Assembly (NCBI GenBank): GCA_020636535.1
Contig: JACJXT010000011.1
Coordinates: 1-64,000 of the forward strand
Length of the DNA: 64,000 nt
Reading direction: 5' to 3'
Origin: Chitinophagales bacterium
Lineage (GTDB): Bacteria; Bacteroidota; Bacteroidia; Chitinophagales; JADIYW01
Made by a program: the position numbers and the translations under genes
Notes under the pieces: generated by a model
The model's input: only the letters and a program-made list of their open reading frames with translations
Database searches by the model: none
Told to the model about the DNA's origin: nothing
Shown: positions 35,893-44,430 of the stretch, in pieces
How positions within the stretch are numbered: the stretch's first letter is position 1
Layout of the letters: each line of letters starts with the position of its first letter

Positions 35893-36002
35893 AAACAGCT
35901 ACGCTGTTTTGTAGTTTTAGTTTTAGTATTTCTAATTAGGTTGAAGTGCTACGCACTTCTTTTTTAAAACAGCTACGCCAAAGTGTTAACACTTTGGCGT
36001 AG
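35893..36002. repeat. Three stem-loops sharing a GCTACGC core
   Basis: 35893-35909 is AAACAGC-TAC-GCTGTTT; 35943-35959 is GAAGTGC-TAC-GCACTTC; 35973-36002 is a perfect 30-base palindrome beginning CTACGCCAAAGTG. All contain GCTACGC. They lie in a 273-base gap between the GT2 and the AhpD-like gene and have no T-runs typical of terminators. Confidence 0.75.
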
Positions 36003-36037
36003 TGAGCGTTTTTAGTTAGTAGATGCTTGTATGATTT

Positions 36038-36073
36038 AAAACAATTTCAAAGTTCAAAACTTTGAAATTGTTT
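36038..36073 (-). terminator. Terminator-like hairpin after the AhpD-like gene
   Basis: A perfect 16-bp inverted repeat (AAACAATTTCAAAGTT, loop CAA, and its complement) begins 5 bases past the stop of the minus-strand AhpD-like gene. The stem is AT-rich and its distal arm supplies the T residues. Confidence 0.65.
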
Positions 36074-36078
36074 AGTTT

Positions 36079-36651
36079 TTAATTGACTATTTTTCCTAAG
36101 CTAGTAATTACACTAGCAATTTTAATAGCGTCCCAAATTTGGTTTTCGTTCATTCCTGCTTCTAGCACAGACTGTTCGTGCGATTTTACACACATTTCAC
36201 AACCATTTGTTGCTGAAACTGCTAAGCTAATTAATTCAAAAAATGCTTTTCCTAATGTTGGATTCATCATTATGTTCATTCGCAATCTTGCTGGTGAATT
36301 GTCGTACACTTCTTTGCTTACAAAATGTCTGAATCTATATAAAATGTTATTAGCACTTAGCAAAGATGCACATGCTTGAGCTTCTGCAATTTCTGCATCA
36401 GTTGCCTCTAGTGTTTTAGCTTTTGCTACAAATGCATCTACCAAAACTTGATTGGTATTATTGGTTGCAATTGCCAATGCTAGTAAATGTGTTTCTTTTT
36501 CAGATAAGTTATCTGCTTTTAAAACTGTTTTTACATTGAGTTTTAAGTCTCTTAAATATTTACTGTCTGCAATAGCTAGTTGTTCTAACACTTTGGTATT
36601 GCTTGTTTCAATACCTAATTCTTCTAATATTTCTTTTGCTGTATCGTTCAT
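36079..36651 (-). CDS. AhpD-like alkylhydroperoxidase (carboxymuconolactone decarboxylase family)
   Basis: 190 residues from ATG 36651 (MNDTAKEIL); a 12-residue upstream extension exists in the frame but runs into the leader hairpin and is unlikely. NGCEMCVKSHEQ is the CxxC-x3-H redox site of AhpD, Cys151 and Cys154. AhpD reduces AhpC in systems lacking AhpF, and an AhpC gene lies directly upstream. It should help detoxify organic peroxides and H2O2. A hairpin separates it from ahpC, so its expression may be lower. Confidence 0.85.
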   Translation of the reverse strand: MNDTAKEILEELGIETSNTKVLEQLAIADSKYLRDLKLNVKTVLKADNLSEKETHLLALAIATNNTNQVLVDAFVAKAKTLEATDAEIAEAQACASLLSANNILYRFRHFVSKEVYDNSPARLRMNIMMNPTLGKAFFELISLAVSATNGCEMCVKSHEQSVLEAGMNENQIWDAIKIASVITSLGKIVN

Positions 36652-36681
36652 GTTTGTTTTGTTTGAAATTTGAAATAAAAA

Positions 36682-36717
36682 AGCCAAGTCACAAGAAAAA
36701 TGACTCGCAACTTGGCT
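36682..36717 (-). terminator. Hairpin between ahpC and the AhpD-like gene
   Basis: AGCCAAGT and ACTTGGCT arms (with an inner GTCA/TGAC pair) followed on the minus strand by TTTTTTA. It resembles a partial terminator that would let only some transcripts continue into the AhpD-like gene. Confidence 0.65.
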
Positions 36718-36742
36718 ATAAAAAAATTAAAACTATGAAAAA

Positions 36743-37291
36743 CTACACTTTTAAAGTGTCTTGTCCTTTTTCCCAATTACATGGACATAATTCGTCTGTT
36801 TGTAATGCATCTAATACTCTAATTACTTCGTGTACATTTCTACCAACAGATAAATCGTTTACTGCCACCCAACGAATAATGCCTTGTGGATCTACTATAA
36901 AAGTTGCTCTATAACAAACTTCTTCGCCTTCTGTTAAAATACCTAATTCTCTTGATAACGATTTAGAAGTATCTGCCAACATAGGAAATTTAAGATCTCT
37001 TAAATCATCGTGATGTACTCTCCAAGCATGGTGTACAAATTCGCTGTCTGTGCTTCCTCCAATTAACACAGTATCTCTATCTGCAAATTCGCCAGCATTT
37101 TTGTTAAACTCTGCTATTTCTGTTGGACATACGAAAGTAAAATCTTTTGGCCAAAAGAAAACCACCATCCATTTGCCATCTTTAGTGTGAATGCTGTTGT
37201 CTATTTCTTGAAATTCTTTTCCTTTTTCTAAGCTTACTACTGCTGTTTTTTTAAATTTAGGAAATTGTTGTCCTACTGTTGCTAATCCCAT
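36743..37291 (-). CDS. ahpC: Peroxiredoxin AhpC
   Basis: 182-residue typical 2-Cys peroxiredoxin. The peroxidatic Cys55 is in FTFVCPTE, and C-terminal ELCPCNW (Cys169, Cys171) supplies the resolving cysteine. WRVHHDDLRDLKFPMLAD and the GRNVHEVIRVLDAL helix are conserved. It reduces H2O2, organic peroxides and peroxynitrite in the cytoplasm. Located 33 bases after dps and before an AhpD-like partner, in the divergon with oxyR. Confidence 0.93.
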   Translation of the reverse strand: MGLATVGQQFPKFKKTAVVSLEKGKEFQEIDNSIHTKDGKWMVVFFWPKDFTFVCPTEIAEFNKNAGEFADRDTVLIGGSTDSEFVHHAWRVHHDDLRDLKFPMLADTSKSLSRELGILTEGEEVCYRATFIVDPQGIIRWVAVNDLSVGRNVHEVIRVLDALQTDELCPCNWEKGQDTLKV

Positions 37292-37324
37292 TGTTTTTTT
37301 ATTTTAAAGTTTATAATTGTTTTT

Positions 37325-37756
37325 TTATCCTAACCAAGCATTAAACATCCACAGTGTTTTTTCGTGGAATGCAATGTATTGTGTCATCATGTCTTCAGTT
37401 CCTTTGTCGTCAACACTTGCTGCCTGTTCCAAAATTTGGTTCTGCAAAGTTACTAAATAAGACATATTTTCAACAATACATTGCATACACTGTTGTGCTT
37501 CTGACACATTTTTAACCTCTTTTAAGTTTGCATGTTCTGTATAATCAGAAAAAGAGTGTAGTGGTCGTCCTTTTAATGTTAGTATTCGTTCTGCTATTTC
37601 GTCTATTTTTAATTGTGCATCGTTGTATAGTTCTTCAAATTTTGCATGTAATTCAAAAAATTTAGGGCCTTTTATATTCCAATGAAAACCTCTTAAGTTT
37701 TGATAATGTATTTGATAATCAGATAATAATTGATTGAGTAGTGCTGTTGTGTTCAT
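37325..37756 (-). CDS. dps: Dps ferritin-like DNA-binding protein
   Basis: 143 residues from ATG 37756 (MNTTALLNQ). A longer frame would start at 37780, but a perfect TATCTTTG -7 element at 37778-37785 overlaps that start, so 37756 is preferred. The ferroxidase-site residues are H25 (GFHWN), H37, D52 and E56 (KIDEIAER). Dps binds Fe(II) and oxidises it with H2O2 while protecting DNA. First gene of the unit dps-ahpC-ahpD-like, transcribed away from oxyR. Confidence 0.93.
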   Translation of the reverse strand: MNTTALLNQLLSDYQIHYQNLRGFHWNIKGPKFFELHAKFEELYNDAQLKIDEIAERILTLKGRPLHSFSDYTEHANLKEVKNVSEAQQCMQCIVENMSYLVTLQNQILEQAASVDDKGTEDMMTQYIAFHEKTLWMFNAWLG

Positions 37757-37777
37757 GGTTATAAAATTTTTACGATA

Positions 37778-37785
37778 CAAAGATA
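37778..37785 (-). promoter_or_regulatory. dps -7 element
   Basis: TATCTTTG on the minus strand, an exact TAnnTTTG match, 21 bases before the dps ATG. It decides the start codon of dps. Confidence 0.65.
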
Positions 37786-37791
37786 TCTTAT

Positions 37792-37808
37792 TTTTCTTAT
37801 AAAGAAAA
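37792..37808. promoter_or_regulatory. Candidate operator in the oxyR-dps divergon
   Basis: TTTTCTTATAAAGAAAA is a perfect 7-3-7 dyad lying directly upstream of the dps -7 element and 33 bases before oxyR. Its place between a LysR-type regulator and its likely targets suggests an OxyR site; AT-rich sequence makes chance dyads common. Confidence 0.4.
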
Positions 37809-37841
37809 TTGATTATATTTATAACCTAATAGTTTTTATCT

Positions 37842-38783
37842 ATGGATATAAGTTTAACACAATTAGAATATGCTATTGCATTATCTAACTACTTGAATTT
37901 TGCTAAAGCAGCTGAAGCATGTTTTGTTACTCAACCAACATTGAGTATGCAAATAAAAAAGCTAGAAGAAACGCTTGGTGTTGTTTTATTTGATAGAACG
38001 AAACATCCTATTGTTGTAACGCCAATTGGAGAATCGATTATCAATCAATCGAAAATAGTGATACAAGAGTTGAAAAAAATTGAACGATTGATTCAATCAG
38101 ACAAAGACAAAGTTGAAGGACAGTTTAGCTTGGCTATTATTCCTACGATTGCTCCATATTTATTGCCTTATTTTGTTGGTAGTTTTATTGAAAAATATCC
38201 AGCAGTACAATTAAAAATTACAGAGTTAAAAACCGATGAAATTATTTTAGCACTACAAAAAGATGAAATTGATGCAGGCATTCTTTCAACACCAATTAAT
38301 GAACCTAATATTATAGAAGAAAAATTATACTATGAGGAAATAAGTGTATATGCTCACATCAAACACCCATTGCTAGAAAAAAAAGCGATAAACAGTAAAG
38401 ATATTTCAAGAAATGATATTTGGCTGTTGAGTGATGGCAATTGTTTTAGAAATCAAGTAATTAATATTTGCAATAAAAAAGTTCCCATACAAGAGCATCT
38501 ATTATATGAAAGCAGTAGTATAGAAACGCTAAAAAAAATGGTAGAAGTTGAAGGTGGTTTTACACTGCTTCCTGAATTGGCTGTGTTGGAAATGAATAAA
38601 CACAAAATGCATTTAGTAAGACGATTTGAAAATCCGAAACCAATAAGAGAAATTGGCATTGTTTATAGTAGGTCTGTTTTAAAAAAACAAGTAATAGATG
38701 CTATAAAAGCAGAAATTATTGACCAAGTGCCTATTGAAATGTTAGAAAATGACAATCAGAAGTTAGTTGAATGGAAATTTTAG
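37842..38783 (+). CDS. oxyR: Hydrogen peroxide sensor OxyR (LysR family)
   Basis: 313 residues. N-terminal winged helix LTQLEYAIALSNYLNFAKAAEACFVTQPTLSMQIKKLE is LysR-type. The effector domain has GNCFRNQVINIC near 199-210, Cys201 and Cys210, nine residues apart as the redox pair of E. coli OxyR (Cys199/Cys208), with the conserved G-x-C-x-R context. It should activate peroxide-defence genes when the disulfide forms; dps, ahpC and an AhpD-like gene are divergently transcribed next to it. Confidence 0.93.
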   Translation: MDISLTQLEYAIALSNYLNFAKAAEACFVTQPTLSMQIKKLEETLGVVLFDRTKHPIVVTPIGESIINQSKIVIQELKKIERLIQSDKDKVEGQFSLAIIPTIAPYLLPYFVGSFIEKYPAVQLKITELKTDEIILALQKDEIDAGILSTPINEPNIIEEKLYYEEISVYAHIKHPLLEKKAINSKDISRNDIWLLSDGNCFRNQVINICNKKVPIQEHLLYESSSIETLKKMVEVEGGFTLLPELAVLEMNKHKMHLVRRFENPKPIREIGIVYSRSVLKKQVIDAIKAEIIDQVPIEMLENDNQKLVEWKF

Positions 38784-38816
38784 AATAGTTATTTACAAAA
38801 TTTCTACCTTTACCTT

Positions 38817-39272
38817 ATGAAAACTATTTTGTTTGCTTTTGTTGCTGTTTTATTGTTGTTTACTGCTTGTAAAGATAAATATTATTATAGTGATTATCAA
38901 TCTATAAAAAATCAAAGTTGGCTAATAAAAGATACATTGACATTTAGCAAAACTATTGAACAACCAAGCAATACACCACATCAAATATTATTAAGCGTAA
39001 GACATGATAAAGATTTTGAGTTTAGCAATTTATGGTTACAAGTTGATGTTAGCTATAATGGAAAAACAGCATCAAAAAAACAAGAAGTGGTTTTATATAA
39101 TAAACTAGGCAAACCTTTTGGTAAATGTACTGGTAGTATTTGCACGCAAACGATTCCTATTGTAAACAATATTTCGTTTGATAAAAAAGGAATTGTCCAA
39201 ATAAAAATCACACAATTAATGCGAAAAAATCCAATTGAAAACATAAAAGATATTGGCGTTATTATTGAATAA
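38817..39272 (+). CDS. gldH: Gliding motility lipoprotein GldH
   Basis: 151 residues, the normal GldH length. Signal peptide with lipobox LLLFTAC (Cys18). The domain shows W-x5-DTLTF, LLSVRHDKDFEFSNLWLQVDV, LGKPFGKCTGS, and the C-terminal ITQLMRKNPIENIKDIGVIIE, characteristic of GldH. It is an outer-membrane-associated lipoprotein required for T9SS-linked gliding in gliding members of the phylum, and is also kept in non-gliders. Two T9SS cargo genes in the window agree with a functional T9SS. Confidence 0.87.
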   Translation: MKTILFAFVAVLLLFTACKDKYYYSDYQSIKNQSWLIKDTLTFSKTIEQPSNTPHQILLSVRHDKDFEFSNLWLQVDVSYNGKTASKKQEVVLYNKLGKPFGKCTGSICTQTIPIVNNISFDKKGIVQIKITQLMRKNPIENIKDIGVIIE

Positions 39273-39308
39273 ACATACATTTATTCTTATATTTATAAAA
39301 AATTGAGC

Positions 39309-40955
39309 ATGAATAAGTATGTCTACCTTTTAAGTTTTATTTTATTTTCTATTGTTGTAAATGCTCAACAAATTGTTCGTGGTCCATATTTGCAAAGTGC
39401 TACACCAAATAGTATAAAAATAATGTGGCGAACTGATAGTGCTACTACATCAACTATAAATTTTGGCAGTACTATAAATAATTTGAGCAACATAGTAACT
39501 GATACCAATTTAGTAACCGACCATATTGTTTTGATAGAAGGACTTTCTCCAAAAACAAAATATTACTATGCTGTTTCACTAAACGGAAATATTTTAGCAG
39601 GCAATAATGAACAACATCACTTTGTTACCAATCCAAGTAGTAATGATACAAGTAAAGTAAGTTTTTGGGTTACTGGTGATTTTGGAGCTAAAAACAACGA
39701 TCAAATCTCTGTAAAAAGATGGTTTCAAAATTACTTGGTAAACAATACTGTAGATGCATGGCTTTGGTTAGGTGATAATACTTACGATAATGGAAAAGAT
39801 TGGGAATACCAACAAAAAGTATTTAGTAGCGATTTTGGTTACGATTCTATTTTTAGATTTTTACCTTTTTATCCAATTCCAGGCAACCACGATTATGGAA
39901 GTATAAGTAGAAAACCCAATCCTAAAAACGATGCTGGACCTTATTATAATATTGTAGAAGTACCTAAAAATGGAGAAGCTGGTGGTATTGGTTCTGGAAC
40001 AGAAACTTACTACTCATACGATTATGGTACTGCTCACTTTTTAGCACTAAATTCTGAGCCAATGCCTTATGTCTTCTACAAACCATTCTCAACAGAGCTT
40101 GTAAATAAAGACATGTACAATTTTGCTATCGCAGATTTACAAGCTAGTACTAAAAAATTTAATATTGCATATTGGCATCAACCACCATATTCTAAAGGAA
40201 GTCATGACTCTGATGATGGTTGGGAACTTTTTATGAAAGGAATGAGGGAAGAATATTTACCTATTTTAGAAGAGAATGGCATTGATTTAATTTTGAATGG
40301 ACACAGTCATGTTTATGAACGCTCGTTTTTAATAAATGGACATTATAATTATTCATATTATTACGATTCTACTACTATGTTAATTGATGGAAGTAGTGGT
40401 AATCCAGATTTAGGAGAAGCTTATCACAAAAAAACATATGGTGTAAGTGCTAACAAAGGAACAGTATATGCTGTTGTAGGTAACTCTGGAAAAAAAGAAG
40501 GCGACAATGGAGAACATCATCCTGTAATGTTTACTGATTTATCTGATGCTGTTGGCAGTATGATTTTAACCATTGAAGGAAATGTGCTGACTGCATCTTA
40601 TTATACAGCAGCTGGAATTTTATATGATAAATTTCAAATTATAAAACAAGATACTACTATTGTTAATGGCATTAAACCAATAGCAAGTATAGAAAAAATA
40701 AATGTATATCCAAATCCAAGTACACAAACCTTAGTACTTGATATTTATGCTAAACAAAATGATAATATTAATATTGATATTTTTAACATTAATGGTAGTT
40801 TAATTAAATCAAATATTTGGACAAACACTATATATAGTGGAAAAAACACTATAAACTTAACCAATAGTTTTAATGAACTAAATGCAGGAATATACTTACT
40901 AAGTATAACCAATGCTAACAACGGAAAGGTAGTACACAAAGTAGTAAAGCAGTAA
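39309..40955 (+). CDS. Secreted metallophosphoesterase (purple-acid-phosphatase-like) with T9SS sorting domain
   Basis: 548 residues from ATG 39309; an in-frame TTG two codons earlier is less likely. Signal peptide to about residue 20 (FSIVVNAQ). An N-terminal fibronectin-like domain (IVRGPYLQSATPNSIKIMWRTD) precedes the phosphoesterase core with WVTGDFGA, WLGDNTYD, PIPGNHDYG and NGHSHVYERS supplying metal ligands. The last ~75 residues (NVYPNPSTQ ... HKVVKQ) are a T9SS type A domain. It probably releases phosphate outside the cell. Single gene, 36 bases after gldH. Confidence 0.9.
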   Translation: MNKYVYLLSFILFSIVVNAQQIVRGPYLQSATPNSIKIMWRTDSATTSTINFGSTINNLSNIVTDTNLVTDHIVLIEGLSPKTKYYYAVSLNGNILAGNNEQHHFVTNPSSNDTSKVSFWVTGDFGAKNNDQISVKRWFQNYLVNNTVDAWLWLGDNTYDNGKDWEYQQKVFSSDFGYDSIFRFLPFYPIPGNHDYGSISRKPNPKNDAGPYYNIVEVPKNGEAGGIGSGTETYYSYDYGTAHFLALNSEPMPYVFYKPFSTELVNKDMYNFAIADLQASTKKFNIAYWHQPPYSKGSHDSDDGWELFMKGMREEYLPILEENGIDLILNGHSHVYERSFLINGHYNYSYYYDSTTMLIDGSSGNPDLGEAYHKKTYGVSANKGTVYAVVGNSGKKEGDNGEHHPVMFTDLSDAVGSMILTIEGNVLTASYYTAAGILYDKFQIIKQDTTIVNGIKPIASIEKINVYPNPSTQTLVLDIYAKQNDNINIDIFNINGSLIKSNIWTNTIYSGKNTINLTNSFNELNAGIYLLSITNANNGKVVHKVVKQ

Positions 40956-41118
40956 TACCATTTATAATTATAAAATAGTCTAATTTAAAATTAGGAGTTA
41001 GTATTATAATGTAGATACTTTTCTGAATTTATTTCAGACTCTTTTATAAGAATAGATTCCGAAACAAGTTCGGAAAAATTGGGCTAATTTTTATTGAGTA
41101 ATAGTATAAAATAAAAAA

Positions 41119-41139
41119 TCCTGCCTATTGCAGGCAGGA
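41119..41139 (-). terminator. Terminator of the Hsp20 gene
   Basis: TCCTGCC / GGCAGGA 7-bp stem; on the minus strand it is followed by ATTTTTTATTTT, a strong T-tract. It lies 28 bases past the Hsp20 stop. A second dyad AATATTGC/GCAATATT (41152-41178) overlaps the stop. Confidence 0.8.
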
Positions 41140-41166
41140 CGACTACTAACTAATATTGCCTTGAGG

Positions 41167-41610
41167 TTACGCAATATTTATTTTTATAAATTTTGCTTCT
41201 TTTTCTTTTTCACCAATTTTCGGTATATGCAAATATAGCAAACCTTTTTCATATTTGCCAACAATTTTAGAGGTTTCTACATTTTTTTCATCTAATGTAA
41301 AACTTCTTTTAAAGCCAGAGTAGCTAAATTCCTTTCTTAAAAAGGTTTCTTTTTTATCTGTTTCTTCTTCGTTAACAGTTTTTTCTGCACTAATGTTTAA
41401 AATATTTTCATTTAATTCTACTTTAAAGTCTTCTTTTTCAAAACCTGGTGCAGAAAGCTCTATTTTGTAGGCATCTTCGGTTTCTTTAATGTTTACTGCT
41501 GGTTGTTTTTCTGCCTGACGATTGCTTAAATTAGCCAATTCTCTTCCAAAAAAATCATCAAAAAATAAATTTGATAGATTGCTGTTTGATTTTCTTCTTA
41601 CGAGTGTCAT
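41167..41610 (-). CDS. Small heat shock protein, Hsp20/alpha-crystallin family
   Basis: 147 residues. The N-terminal arm includes LFFDDFFGREL. The alpha-crystallin domain (about 38-135) starts PAVNIKETEDAYKIELSAPGFEKEDF, and EKGLLYLHIPKIGE carries the G-x-L signature. The C-terminal IxI-like motif is FIKINIA. ATP-independent holdase. It has its own terminator; upstream (41611-41818) a dyad and a poly-T hairpin are present. Confidence 0.93.
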   Translation of the reverse strand: MTLVRRKSNSNLSNLFFDDFFGRELANLSNRQAEKQPAVNIKETEDAYKIELSAPGFEKEDFKVELNENILNISAEKTVNEEETDKKETFLRKEFSYSGFKRSFTLDEKNVETSKIVGKYEKGLLYLHIPKIGEKEKEAKFIKINIA

Positions 41611-41733
41611 AATATTTGTTTTTAATGTTTATAATTCTATTTTATAAAGCATTAAACAAATTATAGACCAATGTAGTTATTTTAAAAAAACGCATTACAA
41701 TAAGCCACTTTGTCTTATTTTTAACATAAAAAC

Positions 41734-41763
41734 AGACAGTCTGTCTTGTTTTTTCAAAACAAG
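41734..41763. repeat. Tandem dyads upstream of the Hsp20 gene
   Basis: AGACAG-T-CTGTCT (41734-41746) abuts CTTGTTTT-TTC-AAAACAAG (41745-41763). They lie about 125-150 bases upstream of the Hsp20 ATG and about 55-85 past the LpxH-like stop, so could be a regulator site or the end of the LpxH-like transcript. Confidence 0.45.
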
Positions 41764-41818
41764 CTGCTTTTTCACTACAATACTAAAAAATAAGTGTTAC
41801 TAGTCTTAGTATATAAAA

Positions 41819-42598
41819 TTAGCTTCTATCAATATCTTTGAATTGTAAGTCGTGCCAGTAATAAAAAATTTCCCAATTGCCGTTATTGTATTCTAATGCT
41901 GTGAGATTTTCTACCCAATCGCCACTATTTAAATAACGCACACTGCCTTCATCATTGGCAACTATTCTATCTTGTGGTTTATGAATGTGTCCACAAATAA
42001 CACAATCGTATTTTTCTTTAATTGCAATTTCTAGTGCTACATCTTCAAAATCTTGTACTTTTGATTTTACAAAACTTTTTACTTTGTCTTTTATTAGTTT
42101 AGAAAGATAAATTCGGTCTTTACCTAATTTCATTCTAATTTTATTGATGTAACGATTGAGTCTAAAAATTTGGTCGTATGATCTACCACCTAATTTTGCT
42201 AACCATCTTGCAGAACCACCAACCGATAAATCGTATTTATCGCCATGAAAAACCCAGTGTTTTTTTCCATCTAGGTCTAAAAAAATTTCATCTTTAATTT
42301 CTATAGTATCAAATTTAAAATCTAAGAAATCTCTAATCGTATCATCATGATTTCCTGCAATGTAGTATACAGGAATGCCTTGTCGAGCAAAATCAAGTAC
42401 TAGAAATACATTTTCAATATGTTCTTTTGGAAAATAACCAGCACTAAAATGCCAAATATCTAACCAATCGCCGTTAATAATTAACATGTTTGGTTGTATA
42501 CTTTTTAAATAGCGATTGAGTTCTTTAGCATGACAAGCATGCGTTCCTAAATGAACATCTGAAATGATACAAACTTCTATTCTTCTTTTTTCTGACAA
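41819..42598 (-). CDS. lpxH: UDP-2,3-diacylglucosamine pyrophosphatase-like metallophosphoesterase (LpxH family)
   Basis: 259 residues. All metallophosphoesterase motifs are present: SDVHLG (near 13-18), NGDWLDIW (42-49), GNHDD (82-86), VFHGDKYD and ICGHIHKP. It resembles the LpxH group, which cleaves UDP-2,3-diacylglucosamine to lipid X in lipid A synthesis; the 'UDP-diacylglucosamine diphosphatase-like' paralogues of Bacteroidota are often annotated the same way, so the true substrate is moderately uncertain. Monocistronic. Confidence 0.78.
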   Translation of the reverse strand: MSEKRRIEVCIISDVHLGTHACHAKELNRYLKSIQPNMLIINGDWLDIWHFSAGYFPKEHIENVFLVLDFARQGIPVYYIAGNHDDTIRDFLDFKFDTIEIKDEIFLDLDGKKHWVFHGDKYDLSVGGSARWLAKLGGRSYDQIFRLNRYINKIRMKLGKDRIYLSKLIKDKVKSFVKSKVQDFEDVALEIAIKEKYDCVICGHIHKPQDRIVANDEGSVRYLNSGDWVENLTALEYNNGNWEIFYYWHDLQFKDIDRS

Positions 42599-42729
42599 GT
42601 TGAGTTTTTCTACTTCTTGAAGATAAGAGATATTTTTTTGAAAAACATAAAATGTTTTTAAGAATCAAGATTTTTAGATATTAGACTCAATTAGACAATC
42701 TTAGCTATGCTCAAATTAACTCAATTAAA

Positions 42730-44223
42730 TTATACTTTATTTAAAGCATCAATATATGCTTTTGCAGAAGCGAAAACAATATCAGTATCTGCACCAAAGC
42801 CATAGTAAAAAGCACCATCTTTAGATAGTTGTATATGTACTTTTCCTATATCATTACTTCCACCAGTAATGGCTTGTACTAAATATTCTTCTAGCTTGTT
42901 CTCTATATTTATAATTTTATCGATTGCTTTTAAAGAAGCATCTACTGGTCCATTGCCTTCTGCTGTAGCATTAAACGATTCGTTGTCTTTAGTTAATGTA
43001 ACCGTAGCTTTTGAGTTGCCATTAGTACCACAATACACTTCTAAGTCTTTCACTTGATAGATTTTTCCACTAATGCTAGAACCCATCATTTCTAATAAGT
43101 CTTCGTCGTATACTTCTTTTTTTCTGTCGGCTAATTCTAAGAACTTAGTATATGCATCATTTAATCCATCAACATCTAAAGAAAAACCAATTTTTTCTAG
43201 TCGATGTTTTAGTGCAGCTCTTCCACTTCTTGCTGTTAATACAATTAAAGACTCTGGAATTCCTACATCTTTTGGATCAATGATTTCGTAATTTTCTCTA
43301 TCTTTTAAAACACCATCTTGATGAATACCAGATGAATGTGAAAAGGCATTTCTTCCAACAATAGCTTTATTTGGTTGAACTGGCATTCGCATCAATCGTG
43401 TAATTAATCGTGATGTTGGATAGATTTTCTTTACATCAATATCTGTATAAACATTAAGTGTTTCTTTGTGCGAACGAATAATCATAGCTACTTCTTCTAG
43501 TGAAGTATTTCCTGCTCTTTCGCCAATACCATTCATTGTAACTTCCACTTGTCTTGCTCCATTTCTAATACCAGCCATAGAATTTGCAGTAGCCATTCCT
43601 AAATCGTTATGACAGTGAACAGAAATAATTGCTTTATCAATATTTGGAACATTGTTCATTAAGTACGCAATTTTTTCGCCGTATTGGTCTGGCAAACAAT
43701 AACCTGTTGTATCTGGAATATTAACTACCGTTGCTCCGTTGGCAATTACTGTTTCTACCATTTTAGCTAAAAATTCTATGTCTGCTCTACCTGCATCTTC
43801 GCAAAAGAATTCTACATCATCTACAAAATTTCTAGCATATTTAGCTGCCCAAGCTGCTTTTTCTAATATTTTTTCTCTAGTAGTTCTTAATTTATTGTTG
43901 ATATGAATATCAGAGCTGCCAATGCCTGTATGAATTCTGCCTCTTTTAGCAAACTTTAAGGCATCTGCGGCACATTCAATATCTTTATCTACAGCTCTTG
44001 TTAAAGCACAAATAGTTGGATTACTTACATTTTTAGATATTTCTACTACAGAATTAAAATCGCCTGGCGAAGAAATTGGAAAGCCAGCTTCTAAGACATC
44101 AACACCTAATTGCTCTAGTGCAATAGCGACTTCAATTTTTTCTACTGTGTTTAATTGGCAACCAGGAACTTGTTCGCCGTCTCTAAGTGTGGTGTCGAAA
44201 ATGTAAACCTTATCCGTATTCAT
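42730..44223 (-). CDS. leuA: 2-isopropylmalate synthase
   Basis: 497 residues. YIFDTTLRDGEQVPGCQLN is the N-terminal DTTLRDGEQ motif with metal Asp, followed by SVHCHNDLGMATANS (HxH metal ligands), NGIGERAGN and the C-terminal allosteric region (about 380-497). It condenses 2-ketoisovalerate with acetyl-CoA, the first committed step of leucine synthesis, and is normally inhibited by leucine. A terminator-like hairpin 18 bases upstream of the ATG suggests transcript-level control. No other leu gene is adjacent. Confidence 0.95.
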   Translation of the reverse strand: MNTDKVYIFDTTLRDGEQVPGCQLNTVEKIEVAIALEQLGVDVLEAGFPISSPGDFNSVVEISKNVSNPTICALTRAVDKDIECAADALKFAKRGRIHTGIGSSDIHINNKLRTTREKILEKAAWAAKYARNFVDDVEFFCEDAGRADIEFLAKMVETVIANGATVVNIPDTTGYCLPDQYGEKIAYLMNNVPNIDKAIISVHCHNDLGMATANSMAGIRNGARQVEVTMNGIGERAGNTSLEEVAMIIRSHKETLNVYTDIDVKKIYPTSRLITRLMRMPVQPNKAIVGRNAFSHSSGIHQDGVLKDRENYEIIDPKDVGIPESLIVLTARSGRAALKHRLEKIGFSLDVDGLNDAYTKFLELADRKKEVYDEDLLEMMGSSISGKIYQVKDLEVYCGTNGNSKATVTLTKDNESFNATAEGNGPVDASLKAIDKIINIENKLEEYLVQAITGGSNDIGKVHIQLSKDGAFYYGFGADTDIVFASAKAYIDALNKV

Positions 44224-44241
44224 AATTATTGTATTATAAAA

Positions 44242-44264
44242 AATCCGATAAAAAATATCGGATT
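44242..44264 (-). promoter_or_regulatory. Terminator-like hairpin in the leuA leader (attenuator candidate)
   Basis: AATCCGATA-TTTTT-TATCGGATT on the minus strand, a 9-bp stem, followed by TTTTTATAATA and then the leuA ATG 18 bases away. An upstream TACTAG/CTAGTA dyad (near 44300-44320) might be an alternative partner region. I found no convincing leader peptide. Confidence 0.55.
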
Positions 44265-44376
44265 AAACTACTAATATATGAAATAGTACAAGTACTAGTT
44301 TTAAGCTAGTATTAAATGCTACAAACCAGTTATGGCAATTAAAGAAAGCAATTATACTAAAACCTCTTCAAAAACA

Positions 44377-44409
44377 AAAAATGCTTAACCAATATAGTTA
44401 AGCATTTTT
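44377..44409 (-). terminator. Terminator of ppiD
   Basis: 13-bp stem (AAAAATGCTTAAC and its complement), 7-base loop, with a T-run on both strands. It is 21 bases past the ppiD stop. Confidence 0.85.
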
Positions 44410-44430
44410 GATATCATTGTAAATATACTT

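Noticed and set aside
35893..36073. CRISPR-like repeats
   Set aside because: The units are palindromes of different length without regular spacers; no cas genes are present.
37757..37780. Upstream extension of dps to 37780
   Set aside because: The longer frame starts inside a perfect TATCTTTG -7 element; ATG 37756 begins the conserved Dps sequence.
44224..44375. Leucine-rich leader peptide upstream of leuA
   Set aside because: I found no ATG-started short frame with leucine codons in this leader on the minus strand.
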